DNA of 64,000 bases from Flavobacteriales bacterium (GCA_018402085.1 JAGYJM010000002.1:1054001-1118000), one strand, 5' to 3'; positions 32,377-40,760 are shown, counted from the stretch's first letter. Notes: a model not told the origin generated them from the sequence alone. Numbers and translations: made by a program.

Positions 32377-33498
32377 TCAGTTGCTCGGCTTATTGACGCT
32401 CTTGGAATCACACCCCCCCTGGTTAAAGAACCTTTCAGCAAACCGCTCCCAGGAACGCTCGTTGCACCATCTTTCAATTGCTTCCGAAGCATCACGCTCG
32501 CGCGAAAACCATTCTTCGATCGCTTCAGCGAGTTCCTGCGGGTTTTCAGGGGGGACGAGCATGCCGGTTTCTCCCGGAACAATCGTCTCGCCCAGCGCGC
32601 CGACCTCTGTGGCAATGACCGGACGGCGGAAGTGGTATGCGACAGCCGTTACCCCGCTTTGCGTAGCGGTTCGGTAAGGCAATACCACGGCATCTGCTGC
32701 AGAAAACCATTTGGGTATATCTTCATCTGCCACAAAACCCCGATGCCAGGTGACCCGGTCACCGAATGCACTAGCCAACTGCTCATAGCCGACGGTATCT
32801 TCATATGCCTCGCCTGCAATCAGCAGATAGTAGTCTTCGGGGAGCTTTGCAAAAGCTTCCAGCAAGGTGTCGAGACCTTTATACGGACGAATCAAGCCAA
32901 AAAAGAGGAGGGTCTTTTTGTGCTTGGGGACATTGATCTCATCCCGCGCTTTTGCGCGGTCAAGAAGCTCGCCGAAATGGTCATACACCGGATGGAATAA
33001 GGTCTTCACCTTCGCATCGGGGCGCAGCTTTTTCAGGTCATCGGTAACGGCTTGCGAAAGGGTCACGAAACGATCAGGAACTTGCATGAAACGCTTGCCA
33101 AGAAAGCGCTGCAAGCGCCCGGAATCATGCGGAATGGCATTGTGCAGCAAGGCCGTCACCGGAGCATTTGAACGCTTCGCCACTGCTCGAAGGGCAGGAG
33201 CCAGGTAGCCGGTCCAGTATGGAATGATGAGGTGGTCAACACCTTCGAGCGCAAGGTAGTTCGACGTACGCCACCAGGTAGCGGGGCCTATCGAATCAAG
33301 CATTGCTTTAGCTTCATACCTTACCGGAGTTCTCGTGTACTGGCTCTTTCCCGGAAAAAGCAGTGAAGGGTACTGACGAGAAAAGTTGATGCGCAATACT
33401 TGATGTCCGGCCATCTCAAGTGATCTTGCCAGGCGGTCATTGAACTGTGCAATACCCCCGCGAAAAGGTGGGAAAACCGATACAATAGCCACTTTCAC
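32377..33498 (-). CDS. Glycosyltransferase family 4 protein
   Basis: A 373-residue GT-B enzyme. Start GTG at 33498 gives MKVAIVSVFPPFRGGIAQFN, the usual N-terminal strand and loop; the open frame upstream to 33918 belongs to the opposite-strand thiolase gene. The C-terminal domain has FFGLIRPYKGLDTLLEAF and ADAVVLPYRTATQSGVTAVAYHF, then GALGETIVPGETGMLVPP. The E-x7-E motif is altered to a Q-S-G form seen in a branch of GT4. It is divergent from the thiolase gene. Acceptor unknown. Confidence 0.88.
   Translation of the reverse strand: MKVAIVSVFPPFRGGIAQFNDRLARSLEMAGHQVLRINFSRQYPSLLFPGKSQYTRTPVRYEAKAMLDSIGPATWWRTSNYLALEGVDHLIIPYWTGYLAPALRAVAKRSNAPVTALLHNAIPHDSGRLQRFLGKRFMQVPDRFVTLSQAVTDDLKKLRPDAKVKTLFHPVYDHFGELLDRAKARDEINVPKHKKTLLFFGLIRPYKGLDTLLEAFAKLPEDYYLLIAGEAYEDTVGYEQLASAFGDRVTWHRGFVADEDIPKWFSAADAVVLPYRTATQSGVTAVAYHFRRPVIATEVGALGETIVPGETGMLVPPENPQELAEAIEEWFSRERDASEAIERWCNERSWERFAERFFNQGGCDSKSVNKPSN
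32940..32959 (-). repeat. GATG-tailed hairpin, copy inside the second GT4 gene
   Basis: On the minus strand: stem CCGCGC / GCGCGG, loop AAAA, tail GATG. In frame it reads DRAKARDE. Confidence 0.7.
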
Positions 33499-33537
33499 AG
33501 CCGAAAGGTCGTGAATTTCGGGTGCGCGCAGGAACTT

Positions 33538-33545
33538 TATCTTTG
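33538..33545 (+). promoter_or_regulatory. TAnnTTTG -7 box for the thiolase operon
   Basis: TATCTTTG lies 16 bases before the thiolase ATG, with TTTC (near TTTG) 18 bases further upstream. This matches the Bacteroidota -33/-7 promoter spacing. Confidence 0.65.
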
Positions 33546-33561
33546 TCGTATAAACAAGCCT

Positions 33562-34770
33562 ATGAAAGAAGCATATCTCATTGACGGGGTGCGGACCCCC
33601 ATCGGAAACTTTTGTGGCGCCCTCAGCACCATTCGCACAGATGATCTCGCGGCGCATGTGATCAAGTCGCTGCTTCTGCGCAACCCAAATATACCGGGCG
33701 AAGCTTTTGAAGACGTTGTGCTTGGTTGTGCCAATCAGGCAGGCGAAGATAACCGCAACGTGGCGCGCATGGCATCGCTGCTTGCTGGCATGCCCTGGAG
33801 CGTGCCGGGTGAAACGGTGAACCGCTTGTGTAGCTCCGGACTGGCGGCAGCGATTCACTGCACGCGAGCGATCAAGCTCAACGAAGGCGATCTTTTCATT
33901 GCTGGTGGCGTAGAACACATGACACGGGGGCCCTGGGTGATCAGCAAAGTGTCAAAGCCCTTTGGTCGGGATGCAGAGATGCACGACTCCAGCTTCGGCT
34001 GGCGCTTTGTCAATCCGAAAATGAAAGAGCGCTACGGCACTGACTCTATGGGGCAAACCGCTGAGAACCTCGTGGAGGCCTATCACATTTCGCGTGAAGA
34101 CCAGGATGCTTTTGCCTACCGTTCTCAGATGAAAGCGGCTGAGGCACAGAAAAACGGACGTCTTGCTCAGGAAATCGTACCAGTGGAGATCCCGCGGAGG
34201 AAGCAGGATCCCTTGCTTTTCGATTCCGATGAATTTGTGAAAGCGAATACCACTCCTGAAATCCTGGCAAAGCTGCGTTCGGCCTTCCGCAAAGAGGGAG
34301 GTTCAGTGACCGCGGGCAATGCTTCCGGGCTGAATGACGGAGCGGCCGCGCTGCTCATGGCTTCAGAGAACGCCGTTCAACAGCATGGCCTTGAGCCACT
34401 TGCCCGCATCGTCAGTTCGGCCGTTGCAGGTGTTGAGCCGCGCATCATGGGCATTGGCCCGGTAGAAGCCTCAAACAAGGCACTTCGCCGCGCCGGGCTC
34501 TCTATGACCGATATGGATGTGATCGAGCTGAACGAAGCTTTTGCTGCACAAAGCCTCGCATGCATCCGCGAGTGGGGATTGAGCGATGATGATGAACGCA
34601 TCAACCCGAATGGCGGTGCCATTGCGATCGGACACCCACTGGGGATGACCGGTGCACGCATCCTGCTTTCTGCGGCACGGGAGCTCAGGAATACCGGCAA
34701 GCGTTATGCGCTGGTGACCATGTGCGTTGGCGTTGGTCAGGGTTATGCGGCCGTAATTGAACGTGCATGA
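33562..34770 (+). CDS. Acetyl-CoA C-acyltransferase (thiolase)
   Basis: A 402-residue thiolase that cleaves 3-ketoacyl-CoA or condenses acetyl-CoA. The ATG at 33562 gives MKEAYLIDGVRTPIG, the standard beginning. Catalytic Cys90 (NRLCSSG), His358 (IGHPLGMTGAR) and Cys388 (MCVGVGQG) are all present. The MTRGPWV segment and the paaY-like neighbour recall phenylacetate or ketoadipate thiolases, but chain length cannot be told from sequence alone. A good TATCTTTG promoter stands before it. The stop is coupled by ATGA to a 31-codon frame, which leads to the PaaY-like gene. Confidence 0.93.
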   Translation: MKEAYLIDGVRTPIGNFCGALSTIRTDDLAAHVIKSLLLRNPNIPGEAFEDVVLGCANQAGEDNRNVARMASLLAGMPWSVPGETVNRLCSSGLAAAIHCTRAIKLNEGDLFIAGGVEHMTRGPWVISKVSKPFGRDAEMHDSSFGWRFVNPKMKERYGTDSMGQTAENLVEAYHISREDQDAFAYRSQMKAAEAQKNGRLAQEIVPVEIPRRKQDPLLFDSDEFVKANTTPEILAKLRSAFRKEGGSVTAGNASGLNDGAAALLMASENAVQQHGLEPLARIVSSAVAGVEPRIMGIGPVEASNKALRRAGLSMTDMDVIELNEAFAAQSLACIREWGLSDDDERINPNGGAIAIGHPLGMTGARILLSAARELRNTGKRYALVTMCVGVGQGYAAVIERA

Positions 34771-34862
34771 GCAAACCGGAGGCGCCACGTGAGCAACGAT
34801 TGGAGAAGATTATCGGCATGGTGGGTGAAGGCGCCAGACTCAATGACAAATACCGAAAGTGA
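34767..34862 (+). CDS. Possible small protein, 31 residues, coupled to thiolase
   Basis: An ATG overlaps the thiolase stop (ATGA), and the frame ends 3 bases before the next gene's ATG. The product is charged and helical-looking (MSKPEAPREQRLEKIIG...), with no signal or known motif. Exact packing between two coupled genes supports translation; the length keeps the call uncertain. Confidence 0.45.
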   Translation: MSKPEAPREQRLEKIIGMVGEGARLNDKYRK

Positions 34863-34865
34863 AGT

Positions 34866-35465
34866 ATGATCTACGCATTTAAAGAATTCATTCCCGTGAT
34901 ACATCCCAGCAGTTATGTGCATCCACTGGCTGCCGTAACCGGGAATGTGATCATCGGCAAAAACTGTTACATCGGTCCGGGTGCGGCGATACGCGGCGAC
35001 TGGGGTGGCATTGAGATTGCCGATGGCTGCAACGTTCAGGAGAACTGCACGGTGCACATGTTTCCCGGAGTCACGGTCAGGCTGGACGAAGGTGCGCATA
35101 TCGGGCACGGCGCAGTGATTCATGGTGCGCATGTTGGCGCGAATGTGCTGGTGGGCATGAATACGGTGGTGATGGACGATGTTGAAATCGGTGAAGAGTC
35201 GATCATTGGTGCGATGAGCTTCATCAAGGCGAAGACGATCATACCCCGAAGAAGCCTGGTGGTGGGAAACCCCGCAAAGATCATCAAAGAGGTCAGCGAC
35301 GAAATGATCGCCTGGAAAACGAAGGGCACACAACTTTATCAGGAACTACCTGCAGACATGCATGCACATGTTCGGGAGGTGGAGCCGCTGCGCGAGCTTC
35401 CGGCGAATCGTCCGGCCCAGGAAAAACTCTACCAGCGCTGGAATGAAATCCGCGACGGAAAATAA
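34866..35465 (+). CDS. PaaY-like gamma carbonic anhydrase/acyl-thioesterase family protein
   Basis: A 199-residue left-handed beta-helix protein built of hexapeptide repeats (GNVIIGKNCYIGPGAAIRGD, then IGHGAVIHGA, NVLVGMNTVVMDDVEIGE). The form GGIEIADGCNVQENCTVH with downstream His residues provides metal-binding sites. PaaY proteins are thioesterases or gamma-type carbonic anhydrases associated with phenylacetate breakdown. The C-terminal 50 residues are helical (LPADMHAHVREVEPL). It shares an operon with a thiolase, in keeping with acyl-CoA metabolism. The stop overlaps the next start by 23 bases. Confidence 0.85.
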   Translation: MIYAFKEFIPVIHPSSYVHPLAAVTGNVIIGKNCYIGPGAAIRGDWGGIEIADGCNVQENCTVHMFPGVTVRLDEGAHIGHGAVIHGAHVGANVLVGMNTVVMDDVEIGEESIIGAMSFIKAKTIIPRRSLVVGNPAKIIKEVSDEMIAWKTKGTQLYQELPADMHAHVREVEPLRELPANRPAQEKLYQRWNEIRDGK

Positions 35466-36177
35466 ACCGCAACCCTTTCGCTTCAGGCAGTTCAGCATCG
35501 CGCAGGATCGCTGTGCGATGAAGGTAACCGTAGACGCCGTGTTGTTCGGTGCCTGGGTAGGTTCGACAGCAGCAAGAAACATTCTTGACCTGGGCTGCGG
35601 AACCGGTCTGCTCTCGCTCATGGCGGCTCAAACACACCCCGAAGCGCAGGTAACGGGTATAGAACTAGACCTTGCGGCGGCTGCGCAAGCTGCGGAGAAT
35701 GCTGCTGCATCAAAGTTCCACGAGCGCATTCAAATTCACCATGCCGATGCAGTGAGCTATCGCGCTGACAAACCTGCCGATCTGATCATCAGCAATCCAC
35801 CTTTCTTTGCTTCAGGTTCACTCTCACCTGACGATCGTAGGCGCAGTGCGCGAAGTGAAGGTACACTGACCGTGAATGACCTGGTTGCAGCCATTCTCCG
35901 AAACTTAAGTGAAGAGGGAAGGGTAGCGCTGCTCTGGCAGGCAAATCGGTTCGAAATACTCGAAGAAGCATGCCGCTCGACAGGCCTTTACCTTATTCGG
36001 TCTACTGCTGTGAAATCGAAAGAAGGACTTGAACCGCATGTGGTATTCACACAGTGGGAGAGGCAGGAAAGAGAGCGGTCAGAAAATCAGATCGTTATGC
36101 GTGACGCTGACGGCGTCACTTCAGCATGGAAATCTTTGGTACATCCGTTTTACCCGGATGTGGGCCGGCTCAGATGA
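35443..36177 (+). CDS. tRNA1(Val) adenine(37)-N6-methyltransferase TrmN6-like
   Basis: A 244-residue class I methyltransferase. The ATG at 35443 gives MKSATENKPQPFRFRQFSIAQDRCAMKVTVDAVLFG in three blocks: FRFRQF, D-R-C-A-MKV and T-D-A-V-L. Motif I is DLGCGTGLLSLMA, and the N6-adenine catalytic motif is SNPPFF. These are the hallmarks of TrmN6/YfiC, which methylates A37 of tRNA. It is convergent and directly adjacent (no spacer) to the START-like gene. Its 5' end overlaps the paaY-like gene by 23 bases. Confidence 0.9.
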   Translation: MKSATENKPQPFRFRQFSIAQDRCAMKVTVDAVLFGAWVGSTAARNILDLGCGTGLLSLMAAQTHPEAQVTGIELDLAAAAQAAENAAASKFHERIQIHHADAVSYRADKPADLIISNPPFFASGSLSPDDRRRSARSEGTLTVNDLVAAILRNLSEEGRVALLWQANRFEILEEACRSTGLYLIRSTAVKSKEGLEPHVVFTQWERQERERSENQIVMRDADGVTSAWKSLVHPFYPDVGRLR

Positions 36178-36567
36178 TTACGATCCGAGTACGCGCTTGA
36201 GCTTGTCAATCTGGCTGTCCCACAGCAGTTCAGCCTCTTCAACTTCATCTTCTTCGGCGAAGTCGGTTACGATCAGCGCGGTCTCTCCGGTTAATGCGTC
36301 AATTTTGATGCGCATCTCGAAGAACGACTTGTCGTCTTCATCTTCTTCGGACTCCAGCCATTTGAATTTCACGTATTCGTCGCGCTTCTTGGTGAGCAAC
36401 CTTGCGTCTTCTTCGCTACCATCCCAGAAGAAGGTGTACACATCTTTTCTGATGTTTACATCATCTGCAAACCATTCAGAAAGCCCGCTGGGCGTAGAAA
36501 GGCAGTTGTAAAGAATGCCTTTTGAGGCATTGACGAGGTATTCGCGCTCGAATTTGATCTTGTCCAT
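36178..36567 (-). CDS. START-like (AHSA1/SRPBCC) domain protein
   Basis: A 129-residue cytoplasmic protein with an SRPBCC/START-like fold: KIKFEREYLVNASKGILYNCLSTPSGLSEWFADDV, then strands and a C-terminal helix WDSQIDKLKRVLG. The middle is extremely acidic (ESEEDEDDKSFF). This short form is common and conserved in Bacteroidota; its function is not known. It stands alone and ends back-to-back with trmN6. Confidence 0.8.
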   Translation of the reverse strand: MDKIKFEREYLVNASKGILYNCLSTPSGLSEWFADDVNIRKDVYTFFWDGSEEDARLLTKKRDEYVKFKWLESEEDEDDKSFFEMRIKIDALTGETALIVTDFAEEDEVEEAELLWDSQIDKLKRVLGS

Positions 36568-36945
36568 AAAACGAGGTCAGGTTATGAAAGGGGGGAAGAT
36601 AGGAAAATTGTTTGTTTCAGCGTATACATGGTCTCCTTTAGGTCGCCTGCGGGACTCCTTCGGGACGTACAAATATTTCAAGGCTCATCTAATTTAGGAG
36701 AGCTCCGAAGCTCATGCTCTGCATGATGCTTCGGTGAGGGGTTTTTCACGACTCCACCGTGACATTTTCAGCTCATTTTCTACCAGGCATCACTAAATCA
36801 GAAACAAATACAATGGGAGTTCCAAGTGCATTCATAGATTAGCGTTAAATTCATCGTCTGAGTGAAACACAGTACCGGTTCTGCTCTGACATTCAAAGTG
36901 TTGTCGAGAGTGAGATTCTGCATAATCGAATGTTAATAAATACCG
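36568..36945. other. Gene-free stretch containing a hairpin repeat relative
   Basis: About 380 bases without a gene. The only structure is the repeat at 36650-36745. The rest is AT-richer and shows no promoter box I trust. Confidence 0.5.
36650..36745 (+). repeat. Diverged relative of the hairpin arrays, copy 1
   Basis: GGACTCCTTCGGGACG, a CAAATATTTCAAGGCTC stretch, a weak GAGAGCTC, then nested hairpin CCGAAGC-TCATGC-tct-GCATGA-T-GCTTCGG and GTGAGGGGT. The plan (CTCCCC-like palindrome, hairpin, TGAGGGG) equals the right end of arrays A-C. Confidence 0.65.
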
Positions 36946-37812
36946 ATGGACGAAAGAGAACTAAACAAGCACATCGAGAAACTTATTGAGGATCAGAACA
37001 GACGCACGCTGAAGCAGTTTGAAGGCTACTCGCCGGAGGAGATGCATCATTTGTTGTATTCTTGTTTCAGCGCAGAGAGTCCCGTCAAGCTAAATCGACT
37101 TGAGGAGGAGGTCTACCTTAACATACCAATGCTCCGTCAGGTCAAGTATCTGGCCGAGATTATTGCCGAATCGGGTGAACTCCAGCTGACCAAGACGGGT
37201 GGTCTCCCGGTAAAAGTGGTGGCTGACCTTTACGGTCAGGGTTTCTTGAAAGATGAAGAAATAGAACGAGGTCTTTACAAGCTTTACAAAGAATCCAGTT
37301 CGATAACCGTTCAGCTCACGAGAATTCTTATTGAGATTACAGGTTTGGCGCACAAGCGGAAAGGTAAGCTGAAGCTCTCTGCAAAATCAAGCAAAGTGTT
37401 GTCGAGCAATGAGCTACTTCTCCATCTTTTACTGGAGACCTTTATCAATAAGTTCAATTGGGCTTACTTCGATGGATACCAAGAAAATGGAATCGGATCA
37501 GTCGGTATAGGTTATACCTTAGCAATGCTGTCGAAATACGGTAAAGACAGCAGACCGGATCATTTTTATGCGCAAAAGTACTTCACTGCCTTCCCAGCTT
37601 TGATGGAGAATCTCGAGCCTAAGTTTGGTACACCAGAGCAGTATGCAAGTGCGTGTTACTCGATCCGCACCTTCAGTCGTTTTCTGGTCTTCTTCGGACT
37701 CATTGACATTCACTCAAATGAAGATCGGTATATGGCACCGAGATCGATCTCAACGACAGAGTTGTTTGACCAGTTAATTTTTTGTGCGCTTCCTGGCACA
37801 CCCACAAAATGA
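36946..37812 (+). CDS. Protein of unknown function, 288 residues
   Basis: A soluble, highly charged, helix-rich protein beginning MDERELNKHIEKLIEDQN and containing FEGYSPEEMHHLLY, IPMLRQVKYLAEII, and LQLTKTGGLPVKVVADLYGQG, which looks like a small winged-helix (LTKTG.LP). The C-terminal half has RTFSRFLVFFGLI. There is no signal or transmembrane segment. I have seen similar unnamed proteins in other bacteria, but I do not recognise a function. The gene lies alone in a repeat-rich, gene-poor stretch and might be accessory. Confidence 0.75.
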   Translation: MDERELNKHIEKLIEDQNRRTLKQFEGYSPEEMHHLLYSCFSAESPVKLNRLEEEVYLNIPMLRQVKYLAEIIAESGELQLTKTGGLPVKVVADLYGQGFLKDEEIERGLYKLYKESSSITVQLTRILIEITGLAHKRKGKLKLSAKSSKVLSSNELLLHLLLETFINKFNWAYFDGYQENGIGSVGIGYTLAMLSKYGKDSRPDHFYAQKYFTAFPALMENLEPKFGTPEQYASACYSIRTFSRFLVFFGLIDIHSNEDRYMAPRSISTTELFDQLIFCALPGTPTK

Positions 37813-37989
37813 TTCAGGCGAATTGCGCAATTGGTCGATAGGAAAATTAGCTTCAGCGCGGTCGAACCGAGGAGATACTGCCTGCTCCTGCACCCGTTCA
37901 ATAAACCTGCAAAGAAGAGAATTCACGAAATACTATCTGCTTCCTGGTCTCAAAGGCTATTGTATCAATGCGCCAATGAACAGAAATGG

Positions 37990-38493
37990 TCATTTGCGTC
38001 GATGAATCTCTTCTCCTTCAACAATAACGCGAACTTCAGTTTCACCATTTGGTTTTCGTGACATAATTATCCTCCAGTCTTTAGGATAGTCTTTTAATAG
38101 GGGCGGACATTTGTCGATGTAGTATTGTTTGAGTGAGTCAATGAAGTGGTAGTACCTTTTCGTATCGGTTTCATTCATAGCGGGGTGAAATTCGAGCCAA
38201 CTCGATTCAAATTCATCCCAGCGATCCTTCCAGTCCTTCTCCGTTTTATATCTCTCATGTCTGAGAACCGTATGGTGTTTTTCAAAGCTTCTTTCTGCTT
38301 TTGAAACCCAGATTTCTTATTGCTCTTCCGAAGTAGCGAATGCGTAAGCCTCTCTTTTCTTTTGAATCGCCAATAGTTCAGCTTCCAGCTCTTGCTTCCT
38401 CTCTTCAAACGCTTCATTTCTGTTAGTGTTCTCGTCGACAGAGCAACTGCAGAAAGCAATGAGAATGGCTATAACGGATTGACGGAGATACAT
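37990..38493 (-). pseudogene. Lipoprotein gene interrupted by an in-frame TAA
   Basis: One continuous minus-strand frame codes a 166-residue lipoprotein apart from a TAA at codon 59 (38317-38319). The N-terminal part has signal MYLRQSVIAILIAFCSC with the lipid cysteine, then a coiled-coil RKQELEAELLAIQKKREAYAF. After the stop the frame stays open (EIWVSKAERSFEKHHT ... KDWKDRWDEFESSWLEF) and ends KPNGETEVRVIVEGEEIHRR. Protein-like composition on both sides points to a recent nonsense change (CAA or GAA to TAA) or a read error. The last 62 codons also begin with an ATG at 38178, so a fragment could be made. Function unknown. Confidence 0.72.
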
Positions 38494-38767
38494 CAGAAGA
38501 CTTCACACAGATTGAATATAAAGATAAGATAAGCTGTTCGAGTTAGAGCGGAATATTAGCTGAGGATTCTTTCAGGACTCCTTCGGGACGCTGATGAGTT
38601 AGGCGTGAGGGGGTTAGGAGTTAGGCGAGCAGCGCATACTTGCGCTGCCATTATCATTAGGCGATCCGTAGTGTGGCGGCGGCTATTGCCGCCGGTCTAT
38701 CGTAGGCGTGCACTGCAGTGTGCGCGCACTGGTAAGCGGCTATTGCCGCCGGTCAGTTGAAATTCGG

Positions 38768-38866
38768 GACTCTTTCAGGACTCCTCTGGGACGCTCAAAT
38801 ACTCCGAGGCTCCCCTCAAATGAGGGGAGCTCCGAAGCTCATGCTCTGCATGATGCTTCGGTGAGG
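38768..38866 (+). repeat. Diverged relative of the hairpin arrays, copy 2
   Basis: GGACTCCTCTGGGACGCTCAA, then GGCTCCCCT..AGGGGAGCT and nested hairpin CCGAAGC..GCTTCGG ending GTGAGGAGG. Nearly identical to the copy at 36650. Confidence 0.75.
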
Positions 38867-38869
38867 AGG

Positions 38870-38893
38870 CCGCAGACCGCAGACGGCTGACTG
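38870..38893 (+). repeat. Degenerate CAGACCG/CAGACGG repeat
   Basis: CCGCAGACCGCAGACGGCTG follows directly on the previous repeat. Confidence 0.6.
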
Positions 38894-38910
38894 CTATCGG
38901 CCTCGAAATA

Positions 38911-38934
38911 AAAAAAGCCCGGAGACCGGGCTTT
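38911..38934 (-). terminator. Terminator of the tRNA-Met gene
   Basis: Minus-strand GCCCGG / CCGGGC stem followed by seven T, 10 bases after the tRNA 3' end. Confidence 0.8.
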
Positions 38935-38944
38935 CTATATTTTG

Positions 38945-39018
38945 TAGCGAGAGAGAGACTTGAACTCTCGACCTCAGGATTATGAATCCTGCGCTCTAAC
39001 CAGCTGAGCTACCTCGCC
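38945..39018 (-). tRNA. tRNA-Met (anticodon CAT)
   Basis: The 74-nt cloverleaf on the minus strand begins GGCGAGGTAGCTCAG. Acceptor stem of seven pairs with G-U pairs at both ends, D-stem GCTC/GAGC, anticodon stem CAGGA/TCCTG with loop TTCATAA, T-stem GAGAG/CTCTC with loop TTCAAGT. CCA is not encoded. The 1-72 pair and the lack of three G-C pairs in the anticodon stem make this an elongator rather than an initiator tRNA. Modification to tRNA-Ile(k2CAU) cannot be fully excluded. Confidence 0.92.
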
Positions 39019-39031
39019 ATATTTGGGAGCG

Positions 39032-39039
39032 CAAAGATA
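39032..39039 (-). promoter_or_regulatory. TAnnTTTG promoter of tRNA-Met
   Basis: Minus-strand TATCTTTG 13 bases before the tRNA, with TTG about 18 bases further upstream. Confidence 0.65.
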
Positions 39040-39073
39040 GAAGTTTTTTTGAAGATGCAATTCCGGGGAGACG

Positions 39074-39150
39074 CTTTCAGGACGCCTGCGGGACGTGCAA
39101 ATACTCAAAGGCTCCCCTAAATCAGGGGAGCTCCCGAGTCCGTGAAGGGG
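39074..39150 (+). repeat. Diverged relative of the hairpin arrays, copy 3 (partial)
   Basis: GGACGCCTGCGGGACGTGCAA, then GGCTCCCCT-aaatc-AGGGGAGCTC and a degraded distal hairpin. Confidence 0.6.
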
Positions 39151-39169
39151 CGCTCGGTTGAAGGGGCTG

Positions 39170-39231
39170 AGACCGCAGACCGCAGACCGCAGACGGCTGA
39201 CCGCAGACCGCAGACCGCAGACGGCAGTCAG
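39170..39231 (+). repeat. Degenerate CAGACCG repeat, longest run
   Basis: About six imperfect GACCGCA steps reaching the stop codon of the thioredoxin-like gene. Confidence 0.7.
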
Positions 39232-40740
39232 TTATTCGCTCTCCTCCCGCATGGCCTGCGCTTCGAGGCGTTCGAGAAGTTCTTTGATTTGCTCTGCATT
39301 TAACTGCTTGGCGATGATCTTCTTGTCTTCATCAAGCAGGAACATCTTCGGCGTTGAGAACACGTCAAAGGTTGAGCGGAAGTTCAGGCTGAGCAGGGTT
39401 GTAGTGCCATTCATGATCAGCGTGTGCGCCGAGTCGGCCGCATTGATTTCAGGGTTGTCACTCACATTGATCCAGTCTCCGATATCCTTCCCGCGAATGA
39501 ATTTTATCCAGGGTTCCGTCTCGAAATCATTGCCAATGGCGTAAATCTCCAGTCCGCGTGGCTTCCATTCATGGTAAAGCTCCATCAGTTTTGGCATCTC
39601 CTTTTTGCAGTGTCCGCAAGTAGATTCCCATATCGCTAGGAGCGTATATTTCGCATCGAGGTCATAGAGCGACACCCAGTTCTCTCCTGTAGTGTCAGGA
39701 AGGATCACATTCGGAACGCGTTCACCGCAGAGACTGTAGCGCATTTCATTCGCACGCTCAATGATTTTATCCATTTGCTCTTCGTTCAACCAATCCACAC
39801 GACCCGTTACGTAATACTCCTGCACCAGTCCGTAGAACACTTTATCCATGCACATTACATTCGACTTCTCCGCGGCATAGGTAATGTGGTGGGTCGTGTA
39901 CTTGAACATGTCGTAATTGTCCATGCGCTCAATCAGCGCTTTGCCTTCTTTCAGCAGGGTGTCAGGCACCTGAGGCAGCACCTTGGCCCAGTATTTGTCG
40001 AGAACACGGTGGAACATCTGATCTCGCACCAGGCGCGGGTCACTGAGGTCAATGTTGTTCCAGTACAACTCGCGGTATTTGTAGTATTTCCAAAGCCGTT
40101 CATCTTCTACATCTGCCGGCGGTTCAGGTACTTCAATGTCGAGCGTCATTTGAAGCATTTTCGGAAAGAGCAGGTCAGGATGTTGGTTGATGATGCGCTG
40201 CTGGTATTCGACGACTGACTCGTTCAGGATGTTCAATTCATCGCGTGCCTTTGTTTGTGCTTTATCTGCTGCAGTGCTGTCAGCGAGCACAGCGTCATAG
40301 GGCGCCCGTTTTGTGCGCATATCCTGAATGAAACGCAGATAATCTACGAAGAGCCGGTTTTCTTCAGAACGAATCACCTTTAATCCGCCCACCAGATCAT
40401 CCTTCTGCGTTTCGAGTTCAATTTCTTCTTCGGTGACGATGATGTCAAAAAATTCCGGTCCGGGAAGCACCACCGCGTATTTACCACCTTCTTCATAAGG
40501 CTTGCCGTCGAACTCGAAATAACCGTTGGCATCTGCTTGCGTGGTGTCATTGAAATATAGCTTCTCACCGTAGTAATTGGCGAGGTACACCGTTGAGTCG
40601 GCCAGGCCGTTCACCTTTACGCGAATCTTTGACGTGACATCCTGCGCCAGTCCGCTGCCTGCGCTCAATGCCATCATCATTGCCGGTATGATGACCTTAC
40701 TGCTCCACTTTTTCACTGTCAGGGTGATTTGATTCAACAT
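39232..40740 (-). CDS. Thioredoxin/TlpA-like protein with DUF5106-type N-terminal domains
   Basis: A 502-residue exported protein (signal to about residue 33, SGLAQ). The first third is a beta-rich DUF4369-like domain (KVNGLADSTVYLANYYG ... YAVVLPGPEFF), the middle a helical DUF5106-like part, and the end a thioredoxin fold with WESTCGHCKKEMP near residue 375. The CxxC pair should reduce or isomerise disulfides in the periplasm. The layout is common in Bacteroidota. Its stop lies directly against the CAGACCG repeat. It is divergent from the YeeZ-like gene by 20 bases. Confidence 0.88.
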   Translation of the reverse strand: MLNQITLTVKKWSSKVIIPAMMMALSAGSGLAQDVTSKIRVKVNGLADSTVYLANYYGEKLYFNDTTQADANGYFEFDGKPYEEGGKYAVVLPGPEFFDIIVTEEEIELETQKDDLVGGLKVIRSEENRLFVDYLRFIQDMRTKRAPYDAVLADSTAADKAQTKARDELNILNESVVEYQQRIINQHPDLLFPKMLQMTLDIEVPEPPADVEDERLWKYYKYRELYWNNIDLSDPRLVRDQMFHRVLDKYWAKVLPQVPDTLLKEGKALIERMDNYDMFKYTTHHITYAAEKSNVMCMDKVFYGLVQEYYVTGRVDWLNEEQMDKIIERANEMRYSLCGERVPNVILPDTTGENWVSLYDLDAKYTLLAIWESTCGHCKKEMPKLMELYHEWKPRGLEIYAIGNDFETEPWIKFIRGKDIGDWINVSDNPEINAADSAHTLIMNGTTTLLSLNFRSTFDVFSTPKMFLLDEDKKIIAKQLNAEQIKELLERLEAQAMREESE

Positions 40741-40760
40741 AATATTCTTCGTTTCAAAGG

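Larger units (their letters stand above)
38494..38944. other. Repeat-filled gap between the broken lipoprotein gene and tRNA-Met
   Basis: Holds a GGATTCTTTCAGGACTCC repeat end, two CGGCTATTGCCGCCGGTC hairpins (about 38683 and 38735), the palindromic GTGCACTGCAGTG, a relative of the hairpin arrays at 38768-38866, a CAGACCG repeat and the tRNA terminator. No gene is supported. Confidence 0.6.

Noticed and set aside
33499-33918. Long upstream extension of the second GT4 frame
   Set aside because: It runs antisense through the thiolase gene; the GTG at 33498 places the first strand correctly.
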